Shown here in pieces: positions 26,884 through 35,423 of a stretch of 64,000 bases of DNA; the first letter of the stretch is position 1, and each line of letters opens with the position of its first letter. Both the position numbers and the translations under genes were made by a program. The notes under the pieces are model-generated. The model did not search any database. It saw only the letters and a program-made list of their open reading frames with translations, and was not told the origin of the DNA. Location of the stretch: assembly GCF_030929605.1 (NCBI RefSeq), contig NZ_JAVFVS010000008.1, positions 124,001 through 188,000 of the forward strand. Reading direction: 5' to 3'. This DNA is from Flavobacterium sp. LHD-80. Its GTDB lineage: Bacteria; Bacteroidota; Bacteroidia; Flavobacteriales; Flavobacteriaceae.

Positions 26884-28413
26884 TTATTTATCCCACCAGA
26901 TTCTTGTTGTGAAACTGTCTTCGCCCTGACGCTTAACAGCTTCTGCTAAGTTAGTTGAATTAACAGAATATTCACTAGTTGGATATTTGAATCGTCTTGG
27001 AATTGTGCCATTTGTAACATTTCCTGGGAAGTTTACAGGAACTAAAACCGGATAGCCAGTTCTTCTCCAGTTTGAATATACTTCTTGTTCGTCTACAAAA
27101 AGAGCTACATAAATCTGCGTATGAATTTGATTCATTTTTGCTTCAAATGAACCAGCTGTATTGAAAGGATTTGCCGTTAAATAAACTGTTGCATCAGTGA
27201 TAGCATAAGCAGGTCCGTAAATTCCCATGTTTAAGAAAGAGGCTTTTACTCCTTTTTCATATAAATCTTTGTCCGTTTCATTAGTGTACCAGCCTCTAGC
27301 TGCCGCTTCAGCCAATAGTAAATTGGTTTCAGCATTGCTTATTACCATAAGTGGTGCGTCATATTTGAAAACCGTACTTTGATTTGGTTCCGAATAAGTT
27401 CCTTGTTCTACTGGAGTAGGAGCAGTTTTAGTTCCGTTTGGAAAACCTTTTTGAACAGCAAGTGATGTATTTTGAGTTGTTCCTTGCCAAACTCCCGAAT
27501 AAACACTAATTCTAGGATCGGCAGTTGATTTTAATAAATCGATAAAAGTTTTGGCTAATTTTCCGCCTTCTACATTCTTCTGACCGTATGATCCCGCTGT
27601 AAAATCTTGCCTTCTTGAATCAAATCCAACAGGGTTTCTGTTAATGTCATTTGGTCCGTCAGTATATCTAATTACGGCATTATCGGTTCCATTTACAATT
27701 ACGCCGCCTGCAATGGCTTTGGTTACCCAAGTTTTAGCCAAAGTAGGATCAACTTTAGTTAACCTCATTCCTAAACGCAACATTAAAGAATAAGAGAATT
27801 TTTTCCATTTTGTAACATCGCCGTCATATAAAAAATCGGCTTTACCAAAACTTGTTTTTGACGCATCCAAAGCTGTAGCTGCTTCGTCAAGTTCCTTTAA
27901 TAAATCTTTATAAATAGATTCTTGAGAATCATATTTCGGAAGAAAAATAGCAGAACTATTTGCTTTTGCAGCTTGAGAATATGGAATATCGCCATATAAA
28001 TCTGTAAGTCTGTGGTACAAATATGCTTTCCAGATTCTGGCAATATTAAGTTTATTGCTGTCGTTTGGACTGTTTTTAAGTGCATCAATAACGATTTCAG
28101 TCTCGTTTATTCCAGTTGGATACGCTTGATTAAAATACGCAGAATAATATACTTCATTACTAAGATATTTATCACCAGCTCCCGAAGCTTCTTTGTATGT
28201 TGCGTAATGTTGCAACATACCACCACATTCCAAAATATTTGTAGCAAAATAATTGTTGTTTAAACCGTCCAATTGTGCTTTGCTGAAAATGTAATTCGGA
28301 TTTGGTTTTTCAACAACATTTGGATTGGTATTGATTTCTTCGAAATCTTTGGTACAGGATGTCATACTTACTGCAAGTATTCCTGCCATATATAAAAAGG
28401 TTAGCTTTTTCAT
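26884..28413 (-). CDS. SusD/RagB-type nutrient-binding outer-membrane lipoprotein
   Basis: 509 residues. A lipoprotein signal (MKKLTFLYMAGILAVSMTSC) is followed by KDFEEINTNPN, the usual start of SusD-like group 2 proteins. Helical repeat features include RIWKAYLYHRLTDLYGDIPYSQA and, near the C-terminus, FVDEQEVYSNWRRTGYP, both typical. It caps the SusC channel and binds the ligand on the cell surface. The charged KDFEE after the Cys resembles the surface-export signal reported for Bacteroidota lipoproteins. It sits 11 bases after susC. Confidence 0.93.
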   Translation of the reverse strand: MKKLTFLYMAGILAVSMTSCTKDFEEINTNPNVVEKPNPNYIFSKAQLDGLNNNYFATNILECGGMLQHYATYKEASGAGDKYLSNEVYYSAYFNQAYPTGINETEIVIDALKNSPNDSNKLNIARIWKAYLYHRLTDLYGDIPYSQAAKANSSAIFLPKYDSQESIYKDLLKELDEAATALDASKTSFGKADFLYDGDVTKWKKFSYSLMLRLGMRLTKVDPTLAKTWVTKAIAGGVIVNGTDNAVIRYTDGPNDINRNPVGFDSRRQDFTAGSYGQKNVEGGKLAKTFIDLLKSTADPRISVYSGVWQGTTQNTSLAVQKGFPNGTKTAPTPVEQGTYSEPNQSTVFKYDAPLMVISNAETNLLLAEAAARGWYTNETDKDLYEKGVKASFLNMGIYGPAYAITDATVYLTANPFNTAGSFEAKMNQIHTQIYVALFVDEQEVYSNWRRTGYPVLVPVNFPGNVTNGTIPRRFKYPTSEYSVNSTNLAEAVKRQGEDSFTTRIWWDK

Positions 28414-28424
28414 TTCTCTTCAAA

Positions 28425-31400
28425 TTAAAATTTAACATTTAAGCTTAAACCAAAGCTTCTTGTTTTCGGTAATCCAAATTGCTCCACACCTTGAGCGTTT
28501 CCTGCACTAAATACAGATTCTGGATCAACGTTTGGCGTTTTCTTGTAAAGGATGAATAAATTTCTGGCAACAAAAGAAACAGAAAGGCTCTGAAGTTTTG
28601 CCAATGCTTTTATTCTCTCAATTGGTAATTGATAACCCACAATTACTTGTCTCAATTTGATGAAACTTGCATCATAAATAAAAGTCGAAGAAATGTTTCG
28701 TAAACCGTCATAATATGTTCTCAAGTTTTCTGGAGCAATTGTCATATTTACAGGATTTCCGTTTGTGTCAACTCCTGAAATTGGCAATCCGGTTTCACGG
28801 CCTTCTAATGTTAGCTTGGTTAATCCCATACGTGTTCCGTATAAATCAGTTCCAGAATATAAGCTTCCGCCAAATTTTCCATCAATTAAAAAGCTGAAGG
28901 ATACTGCTTTGTATTTGAATTCGTTGCTGATACCCGCTCCCCAAGGATGAACTCCTTGTCCTAATTCTTCAAGCGGTCCTCTTGCAATACTTGCAGATCC
29001 TCCGCTTACATTGTAAACCGTATTTCCGTTAGCATCTTTTAAAGGTTTGTAACCTTTTATGATACTGTAAGGTCGCCCAACGTCACTTGTAATGGTTACA
29101 TATCCATTTACAGAAGTCGCCATTGTAATCGAATTCAAATCATCTGTAAGTGCTTGAACGGTGTTTTTGTTATAAGATCCGTTGAAAGTCGCATCCCATG
29201 AAAAATCTTGGTTGCTGATGATTTTTCCAGTAAGTAAAAGTTCAACACCCGTATTTTTCATTTTTCCAAGATTCAGCAAAGCCGTATTTGCTCCTGAACT
29301 TGTTGAGATTGTAGTTTCAACAATATCATTTGTAGTGGCACGATTGTACCATGCAAAATCAACATTTAATCTGTTGTTGAAAAAACCTAAATCGGTACCA
29401 ATTTCAAATGTTGTAGAAGTCAGTGGACTTAAAGTTGAATTAGGAACTCTGCTGCTTGTTGGTCCCTGCAATTGTTGTCCGTTATGTCCTCCTTGAACCA
29501 TCGAATACGATTGGTTTAAGGCATAAGGATCTGGAGTTGCACCTCCAACCTGAGCCCAAGAACTTCTTAGTTTTGCAAACGAAACCCATTCAGGCATTTT
29601 TAATAAATCGGAAACAATTATACTAGTTCCAACTGATGGATAAAATACAGTATTATTTTCTGCTGAAAGTGTAGAAAACCAATCTTGACGTCCAGTGAAA
29701 TTTAAAAAGATTACGTTTTTATAATCGAAATCGGCGGCTCCATAAACAGAATTTGTTTTTGTTTTTCCGTATGGATAAGTGTAAGTAAGGGTTTGTAAAT
29801 TGCTTAATGCGTAAAAATCGTCTAATACATATCCAGAACCTTCAACTTTAGTTTCATCTCTCAAAGTAGTTCTAGAGTTAACACCAACTAAGGCATTTAA
29901 AGAAAAATCTTTGTAGAAGTTCTTCTTCGTATAATTTAAAATGGCCTCAGTATTTAAATTTGAAAGTTTCATTCTAGAACCTTGTGCATATCCAACTGGA
30001 TTATTTAGAGTAGTTTTCGGGATATATCCAAAGAACTCATAATCTGTATAATCTTGCCCGATTCGACCTTGAAGAAAAAGATCTTTTGTGAAATTCAATT
30101 TTACATTTAGCATCCCAATAAAACGGTTTTTGGTGTCACTATTTTTAATTTTATTGACAACAAAATAAGGGTTTGTTGCAACGGCAACTGGATTCCAAGC
30201 TTCTTCGATTCCGTTTTCATCATAACCAGGAGCCAGATTTCTAATGTCAACTGTGTTTGCAATCATATAAGTTCCCCAGTTTGCATTTGCTTCTGCATCA
30301 GAAACTGTCGGTCTATTATCTGATTTTTCCAAATTGTATTGCGTTACCACGTCAAATTTTAACCAATCAGTCAAGTTTACATTGCTTGCCAAGTTGAATG
30401 TTTTGCGGTTGAAACCAGAATTTGGCAAAATACTTTCATTTTCTAAGTTTGAAAATGACAAACGTCCAGTTGCTTTTTCAGTTCCTCCAGATAAAGCGAT
30501 CGAGTTAATAAAAGTAGTTCCGGTTTCGTAGAAGTTTTTGATGTTGTTTTTTTGTGCTACGTAAGGTCTAGCAACGCCGTCGAACTGAACAACATTTGTT
30601 CCGTCCATTTTTGCTCCCCACGACCAACGTCCGTCAGCAATGGCTTCAGCTTGATTAGCTGGTTTTTGTCCGTTGTGGCCAGAACCGTATTCGTACTGCC
30701 AATCTGGAAAAATAGAAGGTTTTTCAAAAGTAAATGAGCTATTGTATTCAATTCCAATGCCTTTTTGGGCAGTTCCTCGTTTGGTTTGAATTAAAATAAC
30801 TCCGTTCGCAGCGTTGGCGCCATACAAAGCCGCAGCTGTTCCTCCTTTTAAAACGGTAATTGATTTGATATCGTCTGGGTTGATAACTGCGGTTCCGTCA
30901 CCACGATCGACATTTATTCTTGTAGATCCTGGGCCATTTCCAATACCTGGCAAATTTAGCTGTGTATTGTCAATTGGCAAATCATTCACTACATACATTG
31001 GCTGGTTATTTCCGTTTAATGAACCATTTCCACGAATTACAACACGGCTTGAACCGTTTGGTCCAGTTGCAGTACTGCTCACGTTTACTCCGGCAATTTT
31101 TCCAACCAAAGCGTTTGTGATATTAGTTTCTTTAGCTTTAGTAAATTCAGTTCCTTTTAGTTCGGTTACCGCATATGAAACTGCTTTTCCGCTTTTTTTA
31201 ACTCCCAAAGCGGTTACCAAAACCTGATCCAGAACATTTTCAGCTGGTTTTAATTTAATTACTAAATCTTTTGTATTGTCTAATTTGAATTCTAAAGTTC
31301 CGTAACCCATATAAGAAATAACAATATGGCTTTCGCTTTCAGGTACATTTAATTTAAAATTTCCATTTTCATCTGTAACAGCAGCAATTTTAGGGTTGTT

Positions 31401-31580
31401 CTTTGCATAAATTGTAGCTCCTGCAATCGGCATTCCATCGTCTTGGCCTAAAACTTGGCCAGAAATTTCAGTTTGATTGCTTTTCTGTTCAAAAAGATGC
31501 TTTTTTATTGCAGTCTCTTTTGCATTTGCCGAGAAAATCATTCCTCCAACAAATACTAATGAAATTAGCTTTGTTTTCAT
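28425..31580 (-). CDS. SusC/RagA-type TonB-linked outer-membrane transporter
   Basis: 1051 residues from the ATG at 31580, where a signal peptide starts (MKTKLISLVFVGGMIFSANA); the frame extends upstream to 31625 without a better start. A carboxypeptidase-regulatory-like domain (QVLGQDDGMPIAGATIYAKN) comes first, then a TonB plug (VSYAVTELKGTEFTKAKETNITNALVGKIAGV and KGGTAAALYGANAANGVILI) and a large beta-barrel ending in an aromatic SLNVKF. It imports oligomers with SusD using TonB energy. First gene of the eight-gene operon. Confidence 0.95.
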   Translation of the reverse strand: MKTKLISLVFVGGMIFSANAKETAIKKHLFEQKSNQTEISGQVLGQDDGMPIAGATIYAKNNPKIAAVTDENGNFKLNVPESESHIVISYMGYGTLEFKLDNTKDLVIKLKPAENVLDQVLVTALGVKKSGKAVSYAVTELKGTEFTKAKETNITNALVGKIAGVNVSSTATGPNGSSRVVIRGNGSLNGNNQPMYVVNDLPIDNTQLNLPGIGNGPGSTRINVDRGDGTAVINPDDIKSITVLKGGTAAALYGANAANGVILIQTKRGTAQKGIGIEYNSSFTFEKPSIFPDWQYEYGSGHNGQKPANQAEAIADGRWSWGAKMDGTNVVQFDGVARPYVAQKNNIKNFYETGTTFINSIALSGGTEKATGRLSFSNLENESILPNSGFNRKTFNLASNVNLTDWLKFDVVTQYNLEKSDNRPTVSDAEANANWGTYMIANTVDIRNLAPGYDENGIEEAWNPVAVATNPYFVVNKIKNSDTKNRFIGMLNVKLNFTKDLFLQGRIGQDYTDYEFFGYIPKTTLNNPVGYAQGSRMKLSNLNTEAILNYTKKNFYKDFSLNALVGVNSRTTLRDETKVEGSGYVLDDFYALSNLQTLTYTYPYGKTKTNSVYGAADFDYKNVIFLNFTGRQDWFSTLSAENNTVFYPSVGTSIIVSDLLKMPEWVSFAKLRSSWAQVGGATPDPYALNQSYSMVQGGHNGQQLQGPTSSRVPNSTLSPLTSTTFEIGTDLGFFNNRLNVDFAWYNRATTNDIVETTISTSSGANTALLNLGKMKNTGVELLLTGKIISNQDFSWDATFNGSYNKNTVQALTDDLNSITMATSVNGYVTITSDVGRPYSIIKGYKPLKDANGNTVYNVSGGSASIARGPLEELGQGVHPWGAGISNEFKYKAVSFSFLIDGKFGGSLYSGTDLYGTRMGLTKLTLEGRETGLPISGVDTNGNPVNMTIAPENLRTYYDGLRNISSTFIYDASFIKLRQVIVGYQLPIERIKALAKLQSLSVSFVARNLFILYKKTPNVDPESVFSAGNAQGVEQFGLPKTRSFGLSLNVKF

Positions 31581-31622
31581 AATTCTTTGGTTTTCATGTT
31601 TTTTTTGGTTTTTATTGGCAGT

Positions 31623-31630
31623 CAAATATA
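31623..31630 (-). promoter_or_regulatory. -7 promoter motif TATATTTG of the susC operon
   Basis: Read on the minus strand it matches TAnnTTTG exactly and lies 42 bases before the susC ATG. A well-spaced TTG box is not visible. Confidence 0.5.
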
Positions 31631-31801
31631 GATATTAATTTTTCACATTTGCATTTTTTTTGCATAAAATGCATTTTTTTTGCAAAATAAAAGTTTGATG
31701 TGTTTTTAATTTCCACATGAAATATTGATTTTAGACGTTTTTTGAGAAATTTTTGCAGAAAATGCTTTTTGCAGAAAAAAATAGTTTTCGCTGAAAATTC
31801 G

Positions 31802-31809
31802 TATTTTTG
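31802..31809 (+). promoter_or_regulatory. -7 promoter motif TATTTTTG of the omega-amidase gene
   Basis: Matches TAnnTTTG and ends only 4 bases before the ATG at 31814. Transcription would start at or very near the start codon, so the message may be leaderless. It is possible that another promoter is used instead. Confidence 0.4.
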
Positions 31810-31813
31810 AATT

Positions 31814-32581
31814 ATGAAAATCGCACTTATACAATCAGATCTGCATTGGGAAAATGCTTTGGAAAATAAAAAAAGCTTCGAATCGAAAATAAAGCAAATC
31901 GATTCGGAAGTGAATTTGATTGTTTTGCCAGAAATGTTTTCGACAGGATTTACAATGAATCCTTCTGCTGTTGCCGAAACAATGAATGGTGAAACTGTTC
32001 TTTGGATGAAAGAAGTTGCAAAACAGAAAAATGCCGCTGTTACCGGAAGTTTGGTAATTGTTGAAAATGAAAAATTTTACAACCGAATGTTTTTCGTTTT
32101 TCCTTCAGGAGAAATTCGATATTATAATAAACGCCATTTATTTACTTTGGCAGGAGAAGATCAGTTTTATACTGCAGGAACAGAAAAAGTTATTGTAGAA
32201 TATTTGGGCTGGAAAATTTGCCTGCAGGTTTGTTATGATTTAAGATTTCCGGTTTTTGCTCGAAATACAGAGAATTACGATTTGCTTTTATATGTTGCCA
32301 ATTGGCCAAAAGTGCGCACCAATGCATGGGACGCTTTGTTGAAAGCACGTGCCATTGAGAACTTAAGTTACACAATTGGTGTAAACAGAATTGGTTTTGA
32401 TGCCAATAATTATGAGCATATTGGCCATTCGCAAGCGGTCGATTTTTTAGGAAATTACATTCTTGAACCACAAGAAACTGAAGGTGTTTTTGTGGTGGAT
32501 TTAGATAAAAATAAAATGTTGGAAACCCGAAAAAAACTCGATTTTTTAAGTGATCAAGATGTTTTTGAAATTAAAATTTAG
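31814..32581 (+). CDS. omega-amidase (Nit2/YafV-type nitrilase family)
   Basis: 255 residues. The nitrilase catalytic triad is Glu40 (VLPEMF), Lys106 (YYNKRHLF) and Cys140 (QVCYDLRFP), in the order and spacing of Nit2/YafV omega-amidases. These hydrolyse alpha-ketoglutaramate or alpha-ketosuccinamate, completing glutamine or asparagine transamination, and serve metabolite repair. Cytoplasmic. Its stop overlaps the convergent lipoprotein gene by four bases. Confidence 0.92.
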   Translation: MKIALIQSDLHWENALENKKSFESKIKQIDSEVNLIVLPEMFSTGFTMNPSAVAETMNGETVLWMKEVAKQKNAAVTGSLVIVENEKFYNRMFFVFPSGEIRYYNKRHLFTLAGEDQFYTAGTEKVIVEYLGWKICLQVCYDLRFPVFARNTENYDLLLYVANWPKVRTNAWDALLKARAIENLSYTIGVNRIGFDANNYEHIGHSQAVDFLGNYILEPQETEGVFVVDLDKNKMLETRKKLDFLSDQDVFEIKI

Positions 32582-34266
32582 AAAGCTTTTCGTTTCTTTT
32601 CGGCTTCTTTCTTCTTCTTTTCATCTGTTTTTTTCTCGACTTCAGGACTAAATGGAATACTTAAATCAATAGGCTGATCAACATCCCAATTTGCCCGAAC
32701 ATCAACTTCTTTCTGGAAATAAAAAACTTCTTCAGAATAGGTTTTGCTCAGGAAATTTCCCGTGTCGTAGACTTTGTTTTTATTATCGTCATAAATTACG
32801 CGAACAGAAAAGGCTTCCGGTTCCACTAAATTGAATTCGATTTTAGTCTCGCCTTCAGAATATGCGGTTGCAAGAACTTTGTCGCCTCTTTTATTAATAA
32901 TTTCAACAATAATCGGGAAACGTTTTACATTTTGAAGGTTCAAAACTAAATTTCCATAATCTTCTAATTCCTTAGTGGTTAATTTATAAGACAAAGTATC
33001 ATTTGACTTGTCATAAAAATCAGTTAAAGCGCCTGGCATTAATGTAAAACGGTATTTTTCTAAAGGCTCTTTTTTGAAATCAAAATATAGTTTTTGCTCA
33101 AATTCATCATATTCTGTTGTGAATTTTACAGCAACAGAATCTTTGTTGACTAATGAAATTTTTGAATTGTCGAATTTCACAAGCGGTGTTTCTGATTCTA
33201 ATGTGAATCGCTCTCTGAAATTAAGGACGCCATTTTGAACCGGCTTAATATTCAGCGTATCTTTTTTTAGTTCCTTAATTTTAAAACCGAATTTCTTGTT
33301 GTATTTATCGGAATTAATTTCAAGAGAAAGTGAATCGGTTTTTATTGGTTTATACCAAATTTGCAACGAGTCTTTTTTAGGGAATTCGGTGACAATAGTT
33401 TCCAGAACATCGTTGTGGTTTTTAAGCGTAATTTTAGGTTTGGTAACTTTGAAATCCATATTTCCCTCATACGGAAGCAATAATCTGTTTCCAGATGCCT
33501 GAATGGGTTTGAAAGTTTTTAAAGGCAACTTTTCTTTAAATAATTCCAATTCAAAAATAGTATCGTTTGGAACCGTAATAGGATGTTTTATAAAAGCAAT
33601 TTTGTCATCTTTTGGATTGAATTTATTGTTGCTTGATTTGTCTTTCATGGCAACCAAAAGATATTTTCCGGCCTTTAAATTCTCTAATTTAAAAGTTCGC
33701 AAACTGTCCAAAGTGTTGGTAATATATCTTGGAAATTCTTTGTAAACTGCAGAATCTTTGTATTTGTCATTTATTTCATAAAGCATAACAGATACAAAAT
33801 TGTCGACATATTTTTCATAAGAATCTTTAATAATTCCTTTTATAGAAAGCGAGTCAATATAAGATCCAGTCGAAAAAACGTACTTAAATTGATTGATTGA
33901 GTTTCCTTCATTATTGTCGGCAATACTTTGGCCAAAATTCATACTATAAGTCGTATTGGGCTGTAAAGTATCTTTTATTTTTATAGTGATCACTTTGCTC
34001 GCATTTGTTGGCAATACAAGCGGTTCGTGTTTCATTGGTGGCGAAATAATCAGCTGTTTGTTGAGATTTTTCAGCTTTACATATTCATCAAATGTCAAAA
34101 TGATTTCATTGGCTTTGAAATTTGTGCTGAAATTTTCAGGAGAACTTGATCTCAAAACAGGAGCAAGCGTATCTTTTAAACCGCCTGTAATACTGCCTCT
34201 TTTAGCACAGCTCATCATTAAAAATACCAATAAAAGTGAAATGTATCTGAGAGTGTTTTTCAACAT
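32578..34266 (-). CDS. large lipoprotein with bacterial Ig-like domain
   Basis: 562 residues from the ATG at 34266 (MLKNTLRYISLLLVFLMMSC), which gives a clear lipoprotein signal with Cys20. The N-terminal domain (RSSSPENFSTNF through MNFGQSIADNNEG) matches the Ig-like SbsA-type fold in many Bacteroidota lipoproteins. Next comes a carboxypeptidase-like segment (ENLKAGKYLLVAMKD) and long beta-rich repeats. The C-terminus is a Lys-rich helix (KKTDEKKKKEAEKKRKAF). Probably anchored in the outer membrane. No function is established for the family that I know of. Confidence 0.75.
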   Translation of the reverse strand: MLKNTLRYISLLLVFLMMSCAKRGSITGGLKDTLAPVLRSSSPENFSTNFKANEIILTFDEYVKLKNLNKQLIISPPMKHEPLVLPTNASKVITIKIKDTLQPNTTYSMNFGQSIADNNEGNSINQFKYVFSTGSYIDSLSIKGIIKDSYEKYVDNFVSVMLYEINDKYKDSAVYKEFPRYITNTLDSLRTFKLENLKAGKYLLVAMKDKSSNNKFNPKDDKIAFIKHPITVPNDTIFELELFKEKLPLKTFKPIQASGNRLLLPYEGNMDFKVTKPKITLKNHNDVLETIVTEFPKKDSLQIWYKPIKTDSLSLEINSDKYNKKFGFKIKELKKDTLNIKPVQNGVLNFRERFTLESETPLVKFDNSKISLVNKDSVAVKFTTEYDEFEQKLYFDFKKEPLEKYRFTLMPGALTDFYDKSNDTLSYKLTTKELEDYGNLVLNLQNVKRFPIIVEIINKRGDKVLATAYSEGETKIEFNLVEPEAFSVRVIYDDNKNKVYDTGNFLSKTYSEEVFYFQKEVDVRANWDVDQPIDLSIPFSPEVEKKTDEKKKKEAEKKRKAF

Positions 34267-34386
34267 AATCGTTTTTGAATTTGATTGCACAAAATAACAA
34301 TTATATTTGCTTTAATCGAAATTTTTTGGCTATTTATTAGGATTTGCAATTTTCAGGTTTTGGCCTTTTTTACGGTAATATTTTCT

Positions 34387-34394
34387 TACTTTTG
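34387..34394 (+). promoter_or_regulatory. -7 promoter motif TACTTTTG
   Basis: Exact TAnnTTTG match placed 18 bases before the TTG at 34413. It argues that the downstream lipoprotein gene starts at 34413 or 34419 rather than at the earlier TTG at 34344. Confidence 0.5.
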
Positions 34395-34412
34395 ATTTCA
34401 AATGTAATACAC

Positions 34413-35423
34413 TTGGTTTTGTTTAAAAGAGTTTTCTGGATTTCATTCTTTCTTTTGCTCACAGCGTGCAGTAAAAACGACAAACCTATAATTTCGTTTT
34501 ATTATTGGAAAACCAATTTGAAATTTTCAGAAACCGAAAAAGAAGTTTTAAAAGATAATAATGTCAGTAAACTTTATATCAGATACTTTGATATTGGACT
34601 TGATCCAAAAACAAAAAATCCATTTCCTATAAGTCCAATTCATTTTCAGGATAATATTCAAGTTTTTGAGATTGTTCCGGTCGTTTTTATTCAGAATAAA
34701 GTAATGCTTCAGCAAAAACTTGATGTTAAAGATTTAGCTGAAAAAACGATTCGTTTGATTACTGAAATCAATGAAAAAAATAAAATTAATTGTTCCGAGA
34801 TTCAAATTGACTGCGACTGGTCCTTAGAAAGTAAAGGCAATTATCTTAAATTTATTGAACAAGTTAAAAAGCTTTCGCATAAAAAACTTTCGGCAACAAT
34901 CCGGCTTCATCAAGTTAAGTATTTTAAGAAAACTAAAATTCCAAATGTTGATACGGGTGTTTTGATGTTTTACAATATGGGAAGTATTGCGCCAGATGAT
35001 CTGAATTCGATTTACAGTAGAGAAATTTCAGAACGATATCTTAAAAGTCTAAAAAAATATCCGTTGCAACTTAATTATGCATTGCCTATTTATTCTTGGG
35101 CAATTCATATTCGCGATCAAAAAGTTATTGGACTGCGATCGAAAATGAGTTTTAAAGAATTAAGGAACGATAAAAATTTCGAGCAAATTAATTCGATATT
35201 TTTCAGAGTAAAACAATCAAATTATAAAAATGGTGTTTATTATGAAGAAAATGATCTGCTGAAAATAGAATGTATTTCGGCAGAAAATTTAAAAGAAATG
35301 GCTGGAGATTTAAGCGAAAATACTACGCAGCCACCAAAAGAAATTATATTTTACGATTTAGACGAATTCAATTTAAAAAATTATGAAAAGAATATTTTCG
35401 AGCAAACTGTTTCTTGTTTTTAG
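34413..35423 (+). CDS. lipoprotein, possible (beta/alpha)8-barrel protein of unknown function
   Basis: About 336 residues from a TTG start (34413, or 34419), chosen because the lipoprotein signal LVLFKRVFWISFFLLLTAC begins there and a promoter motif lies just upstream; there is no ATG in frame nearby. The body alternates strands and helices (ISFYYWKTNLKFSETE, VSKLYIRYFDIGLD, CSEIQIDCDWSLESKGNYLKFIEQVKKL, TGVLMFYNMG). This is reminiscent of glycosidase-like TIM barrels of the DUF3142 kind, but I am not sure of that link. Its 3' end overlaps the next lipoprotein gene by 41 bases, so the two are translationally coupled. Confidence 0.6.
   Translation: MVLFKRVFWISFFLLLTACSKNDKPIISFYYWKTNLKFSETEKEVLKDNNVSKLYIRYFDIGLDPKTKNPFPISPIHFQDNIQVFEIVPVVFIQNKVMLQQKLDVKDLAEKTIRLITEINEKNKINCSEIQIDCDWSLESKGNYLKFIEQVKKLSHKKLSATIRLHQVKYFKKTKIPNVDTGVLMFYNMGSIAPDDLNSIYSREISERYLKSLKKYPLQLNYALPIYSWAIHIRDQKVIGLRSKMSFKELRNDKNFEQINSIFFRVKQSNYKNGVYYEENDLLKIECISAENLKEMAGDLSENTTQPPKEIIFYDLDEFNLKNYEKNIFEQTVSCF

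Noticed and set aside
20953..31580. D-amino acid utilisation as the main function of the operon
   Set aside because: The dipeptidase and D-threonine-aldolase-like enzyme would fit, but the KDPG aldolase, PfkB kinase and GntP permease point more strongly to a sugar-acid route; it is kept only as an alternative.
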